Shown: piece after piece, positions 48,373-55,980 of the stretch | Layout of the letters: each line of letters starts with the position of its first letter | Numbering within the stretch: position 1 is the stretch's first letter | Source of the DNA: UTCFX2 sp963788305 | GTDB taxonomy: Bacteria > Chloroflexota > Anaerolineae > Anaerolineales > UBA4823 | Direction of reading: 5' to 3' | NCBI GenBank assembly: GCA_963788305.1 | Contig: CAWBGK010000010.1 | Span: 1 to 64,000 of the forward strand | Length of the DNA: 64,000 bases | Program-made: the position numbers and the translations under genes | Notes under the pieces: generated by a model | Databases searched by the model: none | The model's input: only the letters and a program-made list of their open reading frames with translations | Told to the model about the DNA's origin: nothing

Positions 48373-49251
48373 ATGAAGCAGAAAGCGAGCGCTGGAATGT
48401 GCCTGATGTGCCTGTTCATGCTCGCAATCTCAGGCAGCCCAGGAATGGGAACGGGGGAGGCAGTACTGTATTTCCCGACGGTCTTCCGTTTCGTCGAGAC
48501 CGGCGAGATGGTGGAGGTCCCGGCCGGCGAATTCCAGATGGGCTGCGACCCGGAACACAATGGGGGGCATCCCTGCGCCTTCAGTAAGAAGAATTTCGTG
48601 GAAGAGCTCCCCATCCATACGGTTACCCTGGACGCCTATAAAATCGACAAATACGAGCTGACCAACGCGCTTTACGCCCGGTGCGTGGAAGCCGGGATCT
48701 GCGCGGCGCCGGCTTCGGACGGCTCTTAACTGCGCTACCATTACTACAGCAACCCGAATTTCGCCGCCTACCCGGTGATCCACGTCGCATGGCACGAAGC
48801 CGGGCAATACTGCGCCTGGGCTGGAAAGCGGCTTCCGACCGAAGCCGAGTGGGAGAAAGCGGGGCGCGGCCCCAGCGCCCAGGCTTACCCGTGGGGCGAG
48901 GCCGCGCCCAACTGCGTGCAGGCCAACTTTTACGTCACCGGACCGATCAGCTATTACTGCATGGAAGACACCATGCGGGTGGGCAGCCATCCGGCCGGCG
49001 CCAGCCCATACGGCGCGCAGGATATGGCCGGCAACGTCTGGGAATGGGTCAACGACTGGTACGAATCGGGATACTACAGCATCTCGCCTTATTCGAACCC
49101 GCAGGGCCCGGCGGCAGGCGAAACCAGGCTGGTGCGCGGTGGCGGCTTCCTAAATCCTTCAAGTGAAATCCGAACCTCCGTCCGCTTCACAGCGCTGCCG
49201 GAGGATCACGGGATGCGGGGGTTTCGCTGCGCGGCGGATTCAGGACCGTGA
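48373..49251 (+). CDS. FGE-fold (SUMF1/DUF323) secreted protein without FGE cysteines; in-frame TAA
   Basis: Signal peptide then an unusual LYFPTVFR string, then the formylglycine-generating-enzyme-like fold: VEVPAGEFQMGCDPEHNG, IDKYELTNALYARCVEAG, VIHVAWHEAGQYCAWAGKRL PTEAEWEK, and MAGNVWEWVNDWY. A TAA at 48727-48729 interrupts the chain between PASDGS and LRYHYYSNPNF, in the same frame. The place of the FGE active-site Cys pair reads RGGGFLNPSSEIRTSVR, with no cysteine, so it is not a sulfatase-activating enzyme. Likely a binding or structural member. The stop is either a mutation or a base error. Confidence 0.78.
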
Positions 49252-49372
49252 CGGACAGGGGGAAGGCGCACCCCGGCTTTGAAACCTACCCGTGATAACA
49301 TTAAGCAATGTAAGCTTTTGGGCAAGCGTGTCTTCTCCATCCAACACGAATCCATGGAAATAGGAAAACAAA

Positions 49373-50911
49373 ATGAAGAAAACCATCGCTGTCGCCTCGG
49401 TCATTATTTTCCTGGCAAGCTGTAATTATCCGTCCTTAAAATCAATCCGCACCGCCGAGCCCATTCCCGCTCAAACTACCCTACCAGCGGGTGCGATTAC
49501 AAGTACGGCACAGCGGATTCCGGTGGTGCTGCTGCAGGACGGCGCGCCCGATGATATCGCCGCCGCGATGTACCTGATGCTGGATGCACGGGTGGATCTG
49601 ATGGGTGTCGTGGTCAGCAACGGCGAGTCACACCCCGGTCGTGCGCTGGCGAAATGGGAGGATACCATTTATGCCTATATGGGGTGGATGGATGTGCTGG
49701 TGGCGGCAGGCTGCGACTGCTCGGTCGACCGCCACCCCAATGCCTTCCCCAATTCGTGGCGGGATGGCGCCGACAGCTTCTGGGGGATTTCGCTGCCGGA
49801 ATACAACGGGCAGTCCAACGAAACCAGCGGGGCTGACCTGGTCATCGACCTTTCTAAACAATACCCAGGCGAGCTGGTGGTCGTCGTCACCGGTCCGCAA
49901 ACCGACCTGGCGCTGGCGTTGAAAAAAGATCCGTCGATCATCAAGCTCATCAAGAAAGTCGTAATGATGGGTGGCGCAGTGGAAGTGCCCGGCAATATCA
50001 GAGCCGAAGACGGAACCCAGCCCAACACCACGGCGGAGTGGAACATCTGGGTGGACCCGACGGCAGCAGCCGAGGTGTTTTCGAGCGGCATTCCGCTGGA
50101 TATCATCCCCTTGGATCCTGTGCCGGAAGTGGAGCTCGACCGTGACTTTGCCAAAAAGGTAGGGGAGGTGAACCTGCCCGGCGCCACCCTGATGTCATCC
50201 TTGTGGAATAAGGAGTTTGAACGGCAAAGCTCGGATGCGATCTGGATCTACGACGTGCTGGCGGCTATCGCGGTGGACCACCCCGAATATTACACCTGGA
50301 TCAACGCCCCGATCAGCGTTGAAACATCGCCGGGACCCGACCAGGGGAGAACGGTGAAAGGGGAAGGCGTCAGCGATGCCATCCGCTACACCCGGCACGC
50401 GGATGAGCAGAGGGTGCTGGAGGCGCTCTACAATGTCCTAGCTCCGCAGGCCGGAACTGCTTCCTCGACAGAACCATCCGCCACGTCAGCTCCGATCGCT
50501 GCAACCACCAATTCCATCTCCGGGACATGGAGCGGGAAAATTTCTAACCCAACCCGCACCTTTTCGACGCCGATCAACCTGTCCATTCAATCTGGCTGCA
50601 AGCCCGGCAATGTTTGTGGAACATTCGCGGTGCCGCAAATCCCGTGCGCAGGGGATCTCTATCTCCAGGAGATAAACGACGGCGTCTTCCTGTTTCTGGA
50701 GCAAGATGCATCTGGCTCGGACGACTGCAAATCCGGTGGTTACGAAGAGCTCCAGCTGCAAGCGTATGGAACGCTGTCCTATCATTACCTGACCGCACCA
50801 GAGTCTAGCGGCGACATCCACGGGCATTCTGAGGAGACCATAAACCATCATCCTGCGGCTCAATCAGCAGCCGCAGGGAAGGCAGGCCATCCCTGCGGAC
50901 GGCAGGCCTAA
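49373..50911 (+). CDS. nucleoside-hydrolase-family lipoprotein with extra C-terminal domain
   Basis: 512 residues. Lipobox IIFLASCN. The nucleoside hydrolase (IUNH) fold begins VVLLQDGAPDDIAAAMYLML: Asp10, Asp14 and Asp15 of the calcium site are kept, Asp8 is replaced. Other landmarks are VVVVTGPQTDLALALKKDP and KKVVMMGGAVEVPGN, and the late EWNIWVDPTAAAEVF. From about residue 370 a Ser/Thr/Ala linker leads to a separate domain with paired cysteines (SGCKPGNVCGTF, DDCKSGGYEEL), perhaps lipocalin-like. The last residues AGHPCGRQA come from an interspersed repeat. Family members cleave N-glycosidic bonds of nucleosides; here it is outside the membrane. Confidence 0.82.
   Translation: MKKTIAVASVIIFLASCNYPSLKSIRTAEPIPAQTTLPAGAITSTAQRIPVVLLQDGAPDDIAAAMYLMLDARVDLMGVVVSNGESHPGRALAKWEDTIYAYMGWMDVLVAAGCDCSVDRHPNAFPNSWRDGADSFWGISLPEYNGQSNETSGADLVIDLSKQYPGELVVVVTGPQTDLALALKKDPSIIKLIKKVVMMGGAVEVPGNIRAEDGTQPNTTAEWNIWVDPTAAAEVFSSGIPLDIIPLDPVPEVELDRDFAKKVGEVNLPGATLMSSLWNKEFERQSSDAIWIYDVLAAIAVDHPEYYTWINAPISVETSPGPDQGRTVKGEGVSDAIRYTRHADEQRVLEALYNVLAPQAGTASSTEPSATSAPIAATTNSISGTWSGKISNPTRTFSTPINLSIQSGCKPGNVCGTFAVPQIPCAGDLYLQEINDGVFLFLEQDASGSDDCKSGGYEELQLQAYGTLSYHYLTAPESSGDIHGHSEETINHHPAAQSAAAGKAGHPCGRQA
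50882..50911. repeat. TGCGGACGGCAGGCC repeat forming the 3' end of a gene
   Basis: AGGCCATCCCTGCGGACGGC lies in frame inside the last codons of the nucleoside hydrolase gene and supplies its stop, one base before the convergent DUF5667 gene ends. Confidence 0.7.
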
Positions 50912-50912
50912 A

Positions 50913-51977
50913 TCACGGGTGTTTGCCTCCCCCGCCGCCCGTCCCCCCTGGCTCGCCCTTTCCGTCCCCGCCCGGGTCAGATGGTCCGGGATCGTTCGGC
51001 TGCAGCGGGTTGTTTGGGCCCGGGCCTGTCGAGCTCCCGTCTGGCGCCTGGGTGCTGTTGGGGCCTCCGGTCGCGTACCCGCCCGGCTGGGCAGTGGCCT
51101 GGGCGCCGGGGGTCTTGCCAGGGCCGAGACCGGCAGGGGTGACCTGCAGGCTCCCGGCGGTGGGTTTGCCAGCAGGCTGCGGCTGGCCCGGCGTGGAAGC
51201 GCCGGTCGGGCTGTCCGACGATCTCAGCGGAGCCTGGGTGGGCGGCGCAGGCTGCCAGCGCAGCATCTGCTGGCGATAGCCCGCCGGGTCTGCCAGGCCC
51301 ATCTCCGCAACCTGCAGCTGCTGCTGGAGCATGCTCATCACTCGCAGAACAACCGGATTGGCTTGATCGGGCGCTTCCAGCATCATCTGCTGCTGGAGCA
51401 GCGTCCGCTGTCGGATCTGAAGCAGAGCCTGGTTCATCGCCGGATCATCCATCCCTGCCGCCAGCAGGAGCATGCTGTGAAGCTTGATCTGCAGCTTGTC
51501 CACCACGCCGGCCGGCGCAGCCCGCCCAGATTGGATGAGGGCGCGGATCTCACCCACGCGCCGGTCGGCGAGCTCCAGATCCAGGTCCAGGCGGGTTTCA
51601 TCGCTGGCCGCCAGGGTGATGAGCAGGTTTTCGCTCGCCGTTTTAAGGCCGTACAGGGTCTCGCCGGGCAGGCTGTCCTGGGCCGCATAGGCGGCTGCGC
51701 CACCCGCAGCCAGCACAAGCACGAGGGCCAAAAGCAAGACCACCGTCATCCAGGCTGGGGAGAAGCTTTTGATCCGGAACCAGGAGACTTTCGAGGCTGG
51801 CTTCCCGGAACTTGCAGCCCGGGCGGCGTCTCGCCGGGATTGGGGGATGGCGTCCACCTGCGCCAGGAAAGCAGCCCTGCCCCGGTCTCTCTGCTCCGGC
51901 TCGCGCTCAGGCGGCTGGCGGTACGCCTCCCACTTGCGGGCGGATACGGGATCCAATTTCATCTCAGACAAATCCAT
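50913..51977 (-). CDS. DUF5667 domain membrane protein, likely anti-sigma partner
   Basis: 354 residues. A cytoplasmic N-terminus of about 70 residues, a single membrane helix (TVVLLLALVLVLAAGGAAAY), then the DUF5667 domain opening AAQDSLPGETLYGLKTASEN and LLITLAASDETRLDLDLELA. Gln-rich helices follow (RQRTLLQQQMMLEAPDQA) and then about 110 residues rich in Gly, Pro, Ser and Thr (ending GGDGKGEPGGTGGGGGKHP). It starts 10 bases after the ECF sigma gene. Such pairs are common in Chloroflexota and the DUF5667 protein is thought to sense the envelope and hold the sigma factor. Confidence 0.83.
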   Translation of the reverse strand: MDLSEMKLDPVSARKWEAYRQPPEREPEQRDRGRAAFLAQVDAIPQSRRDAARAASSGKPASKVSWFRIKSFSPAWMTVVLLLALVLVLAAGGAAAYAAQDSLPGETLYGLKTASENLLITLAASDETRLDLDLELADRRVGEIRALIQSGRAAPAGVVDKLQIKLHSMLLLAAGMDDPAMNQALLQIRQRTLLQQQMMLEAPDQANPVVLRVMSMLQQQLQVAEMGLADPAGYRQQMLRWQPAPPTQAPLRSSDSPTGASTPGQPQPAGKPTAGSLQVTPAGLGPGKTPGAQATAQPGGYATGGPNSTQAPDGSSTGPGPNNPLQPNDPGPSDPGGDGKGEPGGTGGGGGKHP

Positions 51978-51987
51978 AATCGTTTCC

Positions 51988-52524
51988 CTAAACTTGCTGC
52001 AGCATTCGCCGCAGGCTTTCCAGACCTCGGTGCTGCAGGCTCTTGACTGCGCCTACTGGTTTCTGCAGAGCCTGAGCAATCTGCTCGTTCGTCCAATCTT
52101 CCACGTACTTCAAGATGATGACCTGCCGCTGGTCAGGGGTCAGCCTGCGCATTGCCTGAAGTATCTGGGCGTTCGCAGCCCTCAGCTCAACTTCGCTCTC
52201 GATTTTGTCTCCAACCATGGGTATTGTTTCGTCCACGGTCAGAGGTTCGAGAGGCTGCCTGCGGTAGATGTCGGTGATCCAGTTATGGGCGATGCGGTAC
52301 AGATAAGCTTGAAGGCTCGACTGGGGACCATTCCCCGACTGCAGGGCGGCAAGCAGGCGTGTGAACGTCTCGCTGACGCAATCCTCCGCCAGTTGCCTGT
52401 TGTTCAGCAGCCGGAATGCGTACCCATACAGTCTGTCGCTGTAGGCATCGTACATCTCTGCCAGCGCCTCCCGATCCAGAGCTTGAATCCGAGGGAGAAG
52501 TTTTGCTTCGTCCACGCGTCCCAT
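51988..52524 (-). CDS. ECF-type RNA polymerase sigma factor
   Basis: 178 residues. Sigma region 2: ALAEMYDAYSDRLYGYAFRL, AEDCVSETFTRLL and SLQAYLYRIAHNWITDIYRR. Region 4: LTPDQRQVIILKYVEDWTNE followed by QIAQALQKPVGAVKSLQHRG. Length and the missing region 3 fit the ECF group. It lies between the DUF11 surface protein gene and the DUF5667 gene, with gaps of 33 and 10 bases, so all three probably share a transcript starting above 53868. The upstream surface protein may be its target or its signal. Confidence 0.92.
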   Translation of the reverse strand: MGRVDEAKLLPRIQALDREALAEMYDAYSDRLYGYAFRLLNNRQLAEDCVSETFTRLLAALQSGNGPQSSLQAYLYRIAHNWITDIYRRQPLEPLTVDETIPMVGDKIESEVELRAANAQILQAMRRLTPDQRQVIILKYVEDWTNEQIAQALQKPVGAVKSLQHRGLESLRRMLQQV

Positions 52525-52557
52525 TATAAAGAGCTTTTTCGCTTTTCCAGATGCCAG

Positions 52558-53868
52558 TTAATAGCGCACCATCAGAGGGAGATAGATCTGGTGCAAACCT
52601 GTGCCGAATAGGGCGAACTGCGTGAAGTGGACGGTCGAAAAGACAACGGTATCCTCCGAAAGCCACTCCGGCTCGCCCATCATCTGCCAGGGCTCGCCCT
52701 CGCCAGCCCGGGACCACAGCTGCAAGGACTCGCGCTTCAGCCCGGCGATCTCTTCAGGCTGCAGCTTCAGCTTCAAGCGCAGCGTCTCGCCGAACTCGTT
52801 CAGCTCCCCAAAACGGTAGGCATTCAGCTCGAAGAAGCGGTGCGCGTACACATAACCAGCCGGCGGCTCGTCTGGGGGCTCACCGTTCATCAGCTGGTAT
52901 TCGAAACGCGCCGTCTCCTGCACCGCCCCTTCCGGGATTTCCACCGTCAGGCCTTCATGGATCTGCCAGGTGTGTCCGAACGGGCCGACCATCACCGCGT
53001 GCGGCGGCAGTTCCACTTCACTGGCGACCGGCCCCAGCCGCAGCTTGATCCCCCCGGAGGCGACCTCAGCAGTGTTGGTGATCATCTCGCCTGGCGGAAC
53101 ATCCCCTTCAACGCCCAGCCGGTATTGGAGCGTGAGCGGCTCTCCCGCCTGCACGGTCCCCTGCCAGCGCAGCTGGTTGCCTTCCACTTCACCGGTATGC
53201 GGGCCGACCCATCCCAGGAACCGCACCTGGTTCAAGGCGGGGAGCGTGTCGGTCAGGGTCACGTTGCGCATCTGGACGGTGTTGCCCTGGCGCAGCGCCA
53301 GCCGCAGCTGGATGGTGTAAGTCAGCACGTCCCCGGGCCTGACCTGACCTGCATGCACCTGCTTGGTGGAGCCGGCCATATCGCAAACCACGCTGGTTGC
53401 ACTTGCGATGTTGTTCGTGACGTCAGCTTCCACCGCCGCTGAGCTGATTTCCGCCTGCAGGACCAGCTCCTCGCCCTCGGGCCGGTCATCCGCAACTGCC
53501 AGGGTGGCGAAGATGTGCTGGCAGCAGTCGCCTGCCGGTAAAGCTCCGACCTGCCAGATCAGCAGGCTGCCGCTGATGCTGGAGGGTGGGAGGTCGCCGC
53601 CCAGTCTGTCGGTCGCGGAGACAAACTCCACGCCGTCCGGCAGAAGCAGGCTTACCTGCGTGTCGTCTGGGGAAGCCGTGTCGCCCAGGTTGCTGTACTT
53701 GATGTTTGCCGCATAGGTCTCGCCGGGGGCGGCATGCTGCGGTGCGCTGATCGTGACGCCCAGATCAACGACCCCTTCGGCGCTTGCACGGGTCAGAAAA
53801 ACTGCCATCAATCCCAAACTGACGATCAGTGAGATCATGACGGGACCATATTTTGTTAATCGTTTCAT
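52558..53868 (-). CDS. secreted DUF11-repeat surface protein with YLP tail
   Basis: 436 residues. Signal peptide VMISLIVSLGLMAVFLTRAS. Two DUF11-like beta-sandwich modules: the first GVTISAPQHAAPGETYAANI ... VSLLLPDGVEFVSAT, the second VRPGDVLTYTIQLRL with VTLTDTLPALNQVRFLGW and GEPLTLQYRLGVEG. Then a helix-and-strand part (TVEIPEGAVQETARFEYQL) similar to ZU5-like or other surface modules. It ends HQIYLPLMVRY. The start at 53868 has TTGGAGGC upstream; the longer frame to 54000 is rejected. First gene of the sigma operon, divergent from the bactofilin-like gene. Confidence 0.82.
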   Translation of the reverse strand: MKRLTKYGPVMISLIVSLGLMAVFLTRASAEGVVDLGVTISAPQHAAPGETYAANIKYSNLGDTASPDDTQVSLLLPDGVEFVSATDRLGGDLPPSSISGSLLIWQVGALPAGDCCQHIFATLAVADDRPEGEELVLQAEISSAAVEADVTNNIASATSVVCDMAGSTKQVHAGQVRPGDVLTYTIQLRLALRQGNTVQMRNVTLTDTLPALNQVRFLGWVGPHTGEVEGNQLRWQGTVQAGEPLTLQYRLGVEGDVPPGEMITNTAEVASGGIKLRLGPVASEVELPPHAVMVGPFGHTWQIHEGLTVEIPEGAVQETARFEYQLMNGEPPDEPPAGYVYAHRFFELNAYRFGELNEFGETLRLKLKLQPEEIAGLKRESLQLWSRAGEGEPWQMMGEPEWLSEDTVVFSTVHFTQFALFGTGLHQIYLPLMVRY

Positions 53869-54042
53869 TTTTGCCTCCAATGCACAGATTTTTTGGGCGG
53901 CCGCATTTCGGGTGTCTTGCGAACCGCGTGTTCTAATGATTAAGACGCTGAAAGTGCGAGGCAGATACGGGTAAGCAGGGGGTGGAATATTGTCCAGCAA
54001 CTTTTTCCCCCGATCTGCGTAATCTATTCAGGAGTGTGTGAA
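53869..54042. promoter_or_regulatory. divergent control region
   Basis: 174 bases between two divergently read envelope genes. No certain -35/-10 pair; TTTGTTAAT and AATTATTT-like AT strips lie on both sides. It carries GGAGG sites for both genes at its ends. Confidence 0.4.
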
Positions 54043-55461
54043 ATGAAATCAAACTATAAGTTTCAATTGCTTCAATTCGGCGCAGCAGTACTGCTTTGCG
54101 CACTGATGGTTTTCACGGCGAGCGGGAACGCGCAGGCGGTCGAGCTGGTCAGCGGCAGCAGCCTGCCGGCAGGCGAGACGGTCGACGACGACGTGGTGAT
54201 CAGCGGGGAGAACGTGGTCATCGACGGGAACGTCAACGGCAACCTGATCGCGTTCGGCAACACGGTCACGGTCAACGGCGAGGTCAGCGGCGACATCATC
54301 GCCTTCGGCAGCTGGGTGATCGTCAACGGGAAGGTCTCCGGGAACGTCTTCTCTATGGCGCAGACGATCGAGGTGAACGGCGAGGTGGCGGGCAGCCTGT
54401 TCGGCGGCTCGGCGTCGCTCGAGCTCGGCCCGGAGGCGAAGCTGGGGAGCAACGTCTATTCCGGCAGCTACAACCTCGAGGCCCAGAAAGGCTCTACGAT
54501 CGAGAAAGACCTGGCGGCGGGCGCTTACCAGGTGTTTCTCGACGGAGCGATCGGACGGGACGCCAGGGTCGGCGCGGCGGCGCTGGAGCTGAACGGGAGC
54601 GTGGGGCGCGACCTGATCGCGAGCGTGGAAGCCCCGGGCGCGAGGTCATTCATGCCGTTCCAGTTTTTCCCGAAGCAGCCGAATGCGCCGGTGATGCCGG
54701 AGCCTGCAGACCCCGGGCTGCGGATCGGGCCCGAAGCGAGCATCGGCGGCGAGCTGATCTACACCAGCCCTGCCAGCCAGGAGGCTGCGATCCAGGCGGC
54801 GCCGGCGGGCGGGGTTGTGTACCAGACCCCCGTACCCAAAGAGACGACCGAACCCGCACCGGCCGCGAAGCCAAAACCGGCAGGTTTTGGACTGCTGGGC
54901 TGGCTGTTCAAGCTGGTGCGCGAGATCATCGCGCTGATGGTCTTCGGCAGCCTGGCGATCTGGCTGGTCTACCCGCATTTCAAGCGCGCCGCGGACCAGA
55001 TCGGCCTCAAACCGCTGCCTTCGATGGGCGTGGGGTTTGTCGCACTGGTCGTGGGCTACGCGGGCTTCTTTGCGGCGGCGGGACTGCTGCTGGCAATCGT
55101 GATCCTGTTTGCGATCGTGACGCTGGGCGGGATCTCGGGGACGCTGTTCGGGGTGGGTTTCTCGGCGCTTGCGCTGACGTTTGCTTTGTTCAGCTTCCTG
55201 GTCGCGTTCGGCTCGAAGCTGGTCTTTGCGCTGTTCGTCGGGCAGAGGCTGCTGCGCAACGCCTCGCCCGAATCGAAGGGCGCCAGGTACGGCACGCTGG
55301 CGCTGGGCGTGCTGATCTATGCGCTGGCGCATTCGATCCCGTTCGTGGGCTGGCTGGTGGCGTTCTTCGTGACGCTGTTCGGGCTGGGGGCGATGTGGTA
55401 TGCGTACCAGGCTGGGCGGATGAAGGGCGAGGTTGAGGCAGTGCCGGCGCCGGCGGAGTGA
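54043..55461 (+). CDS. bactofilin-like polymer-forming membrane protein
   Basis: 472 residues. Signal peptide LQFGAAVLLCALMVFTASGN. A right-handed beta-helix of bactofilin type follows: DDDVVISGENVVIDGNVNGN, LIAFGNTVTVNGEVSGDIIA, FGSWVIVNGKVSGNVF, each with the V-x-G-x-V pattern. After a Pro/Ala linker (about residue 270) five membrane helices (WLFKLVREIIALMVFGSLAI, GFVALVVGYAGFFAAAGLLL, LAIVILFAIVTLGGISGTLF ...) complete it. Usual bactofilins are cytosolic filaments; here the helix is exported and membrane-tethered. AGGAG lies eight bases before the ATG at 54043. Confidence 0.82.
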   Translation: MKSNYKFQLLQFGAAVLLCALMVFTASGNAQAVELVSGSSLPAGETVDDDVVISGENVVIDGNVNGNLIAFGNTVTVNGEVSGDIIAFGSWVIVNGKVSGNVFSMAQTIEVNGEVAGSLFGGSASLELGPEAKLGSNVYSGSYNLEAQKGSTIEKDLAAGAYQVFLDGAIGRDARVGAAALELNGSVGRDLIASVEAPGARSFMPFQFFPKQPNAPVMPEPADPGLRIGPEASIGGELIYTSPASQEAAIQAAPAGGVVYQTPVPKETTEPAPAAKPKPAGFGLLGWLFKLVREIIALMVFGSLAIWLVYPHFKRAADQIGLKPLPSMGVGFVALVVGYAGFFAAAGLLLAIVILFAIVTLGGISGTLFGVGFSALALTFALFSFLVAFGSKLVFALFVGQRLLRNASPESKGARYGTLALGVLIYALAHSIPFVGWLVAFFVTLFGLGAMWYAYQAGRMKGEVEAVPAPAE

Positions 55462-55489
55462 GACTGCTTCACAGGCTATTGTCGCAATG

Positions 55490-55885
55490 AAAAGGGCGCC
55501 CTCCCCGACAGACGAATGTCATCGCGAGGAGGGCGCTCTTGCCTAGACAGGAGGGGATGTGGATGGAAGGCTCGCAGTGACAGGCTGAGAGGATCGCAGT
55601 AGCAGATCTCCTGTCGTTGCGAGGAGCGAAGCGACGAAGCAATCCCTGAGACTGCTTCGCCAAAGACCGGCTCGCAGTGACAGGAGGAACGGCTCGCAGT
55701 GGCAAGCGGGCGGGCTCGCAGTGACAACCTTTGTCATCGCGAGGAGGGCGCTTTTCCCGAAGGACCTGTCCACGTACTCTGTGGAGCGATCTCTGAGACT
55801 GCTTCGCACAGAGCGCTCGCAGTGACAGGCGGACAGGCTCGCAGTGACAGGCGGGCAGGCTTGCAGTGACAGTTCATAAGAGGCG
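55490..55885. repeat. cluster of GTCATCGCGAGGAGNGCG / TCGCAGTGACAG repeats
   Basis: At least nine partial or full units in both orientations fill this gap, among them GTCATCGCGAGGAGGGCGCT, CGTTGCGAGGAGCGAAGCGA followed by CGAAGCAATCC, and GGCTCGCAGTGACAGGCGG. The unit belongs to the widespread 'TTGCGAGGAGCGAAGCGACG' type of environmental bacterial repeat. A further copy lies at 60495-60555. No gene is supported here. Confidence 0.75.
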
Positions 55886-55980
55886 GGCAGCGGTTTGGAT
55901 ACCCAGATTGAAGTTTTCATCATGTTCCAGTAGAATTAGATTCACATATTTTTCGACAAACTGAATAAGGAGCGTCTGCC

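Noticed and set aside
48373..49251. true formylglycine-generating enzyme for the sulfatase
   Set aside because: The active-site cysteines are missing.
55490..55885. possible CRISPR array
   Set aside because: Units are unequal in length, occur in both orientations and have no unique spacers of constant size; no cas genes.
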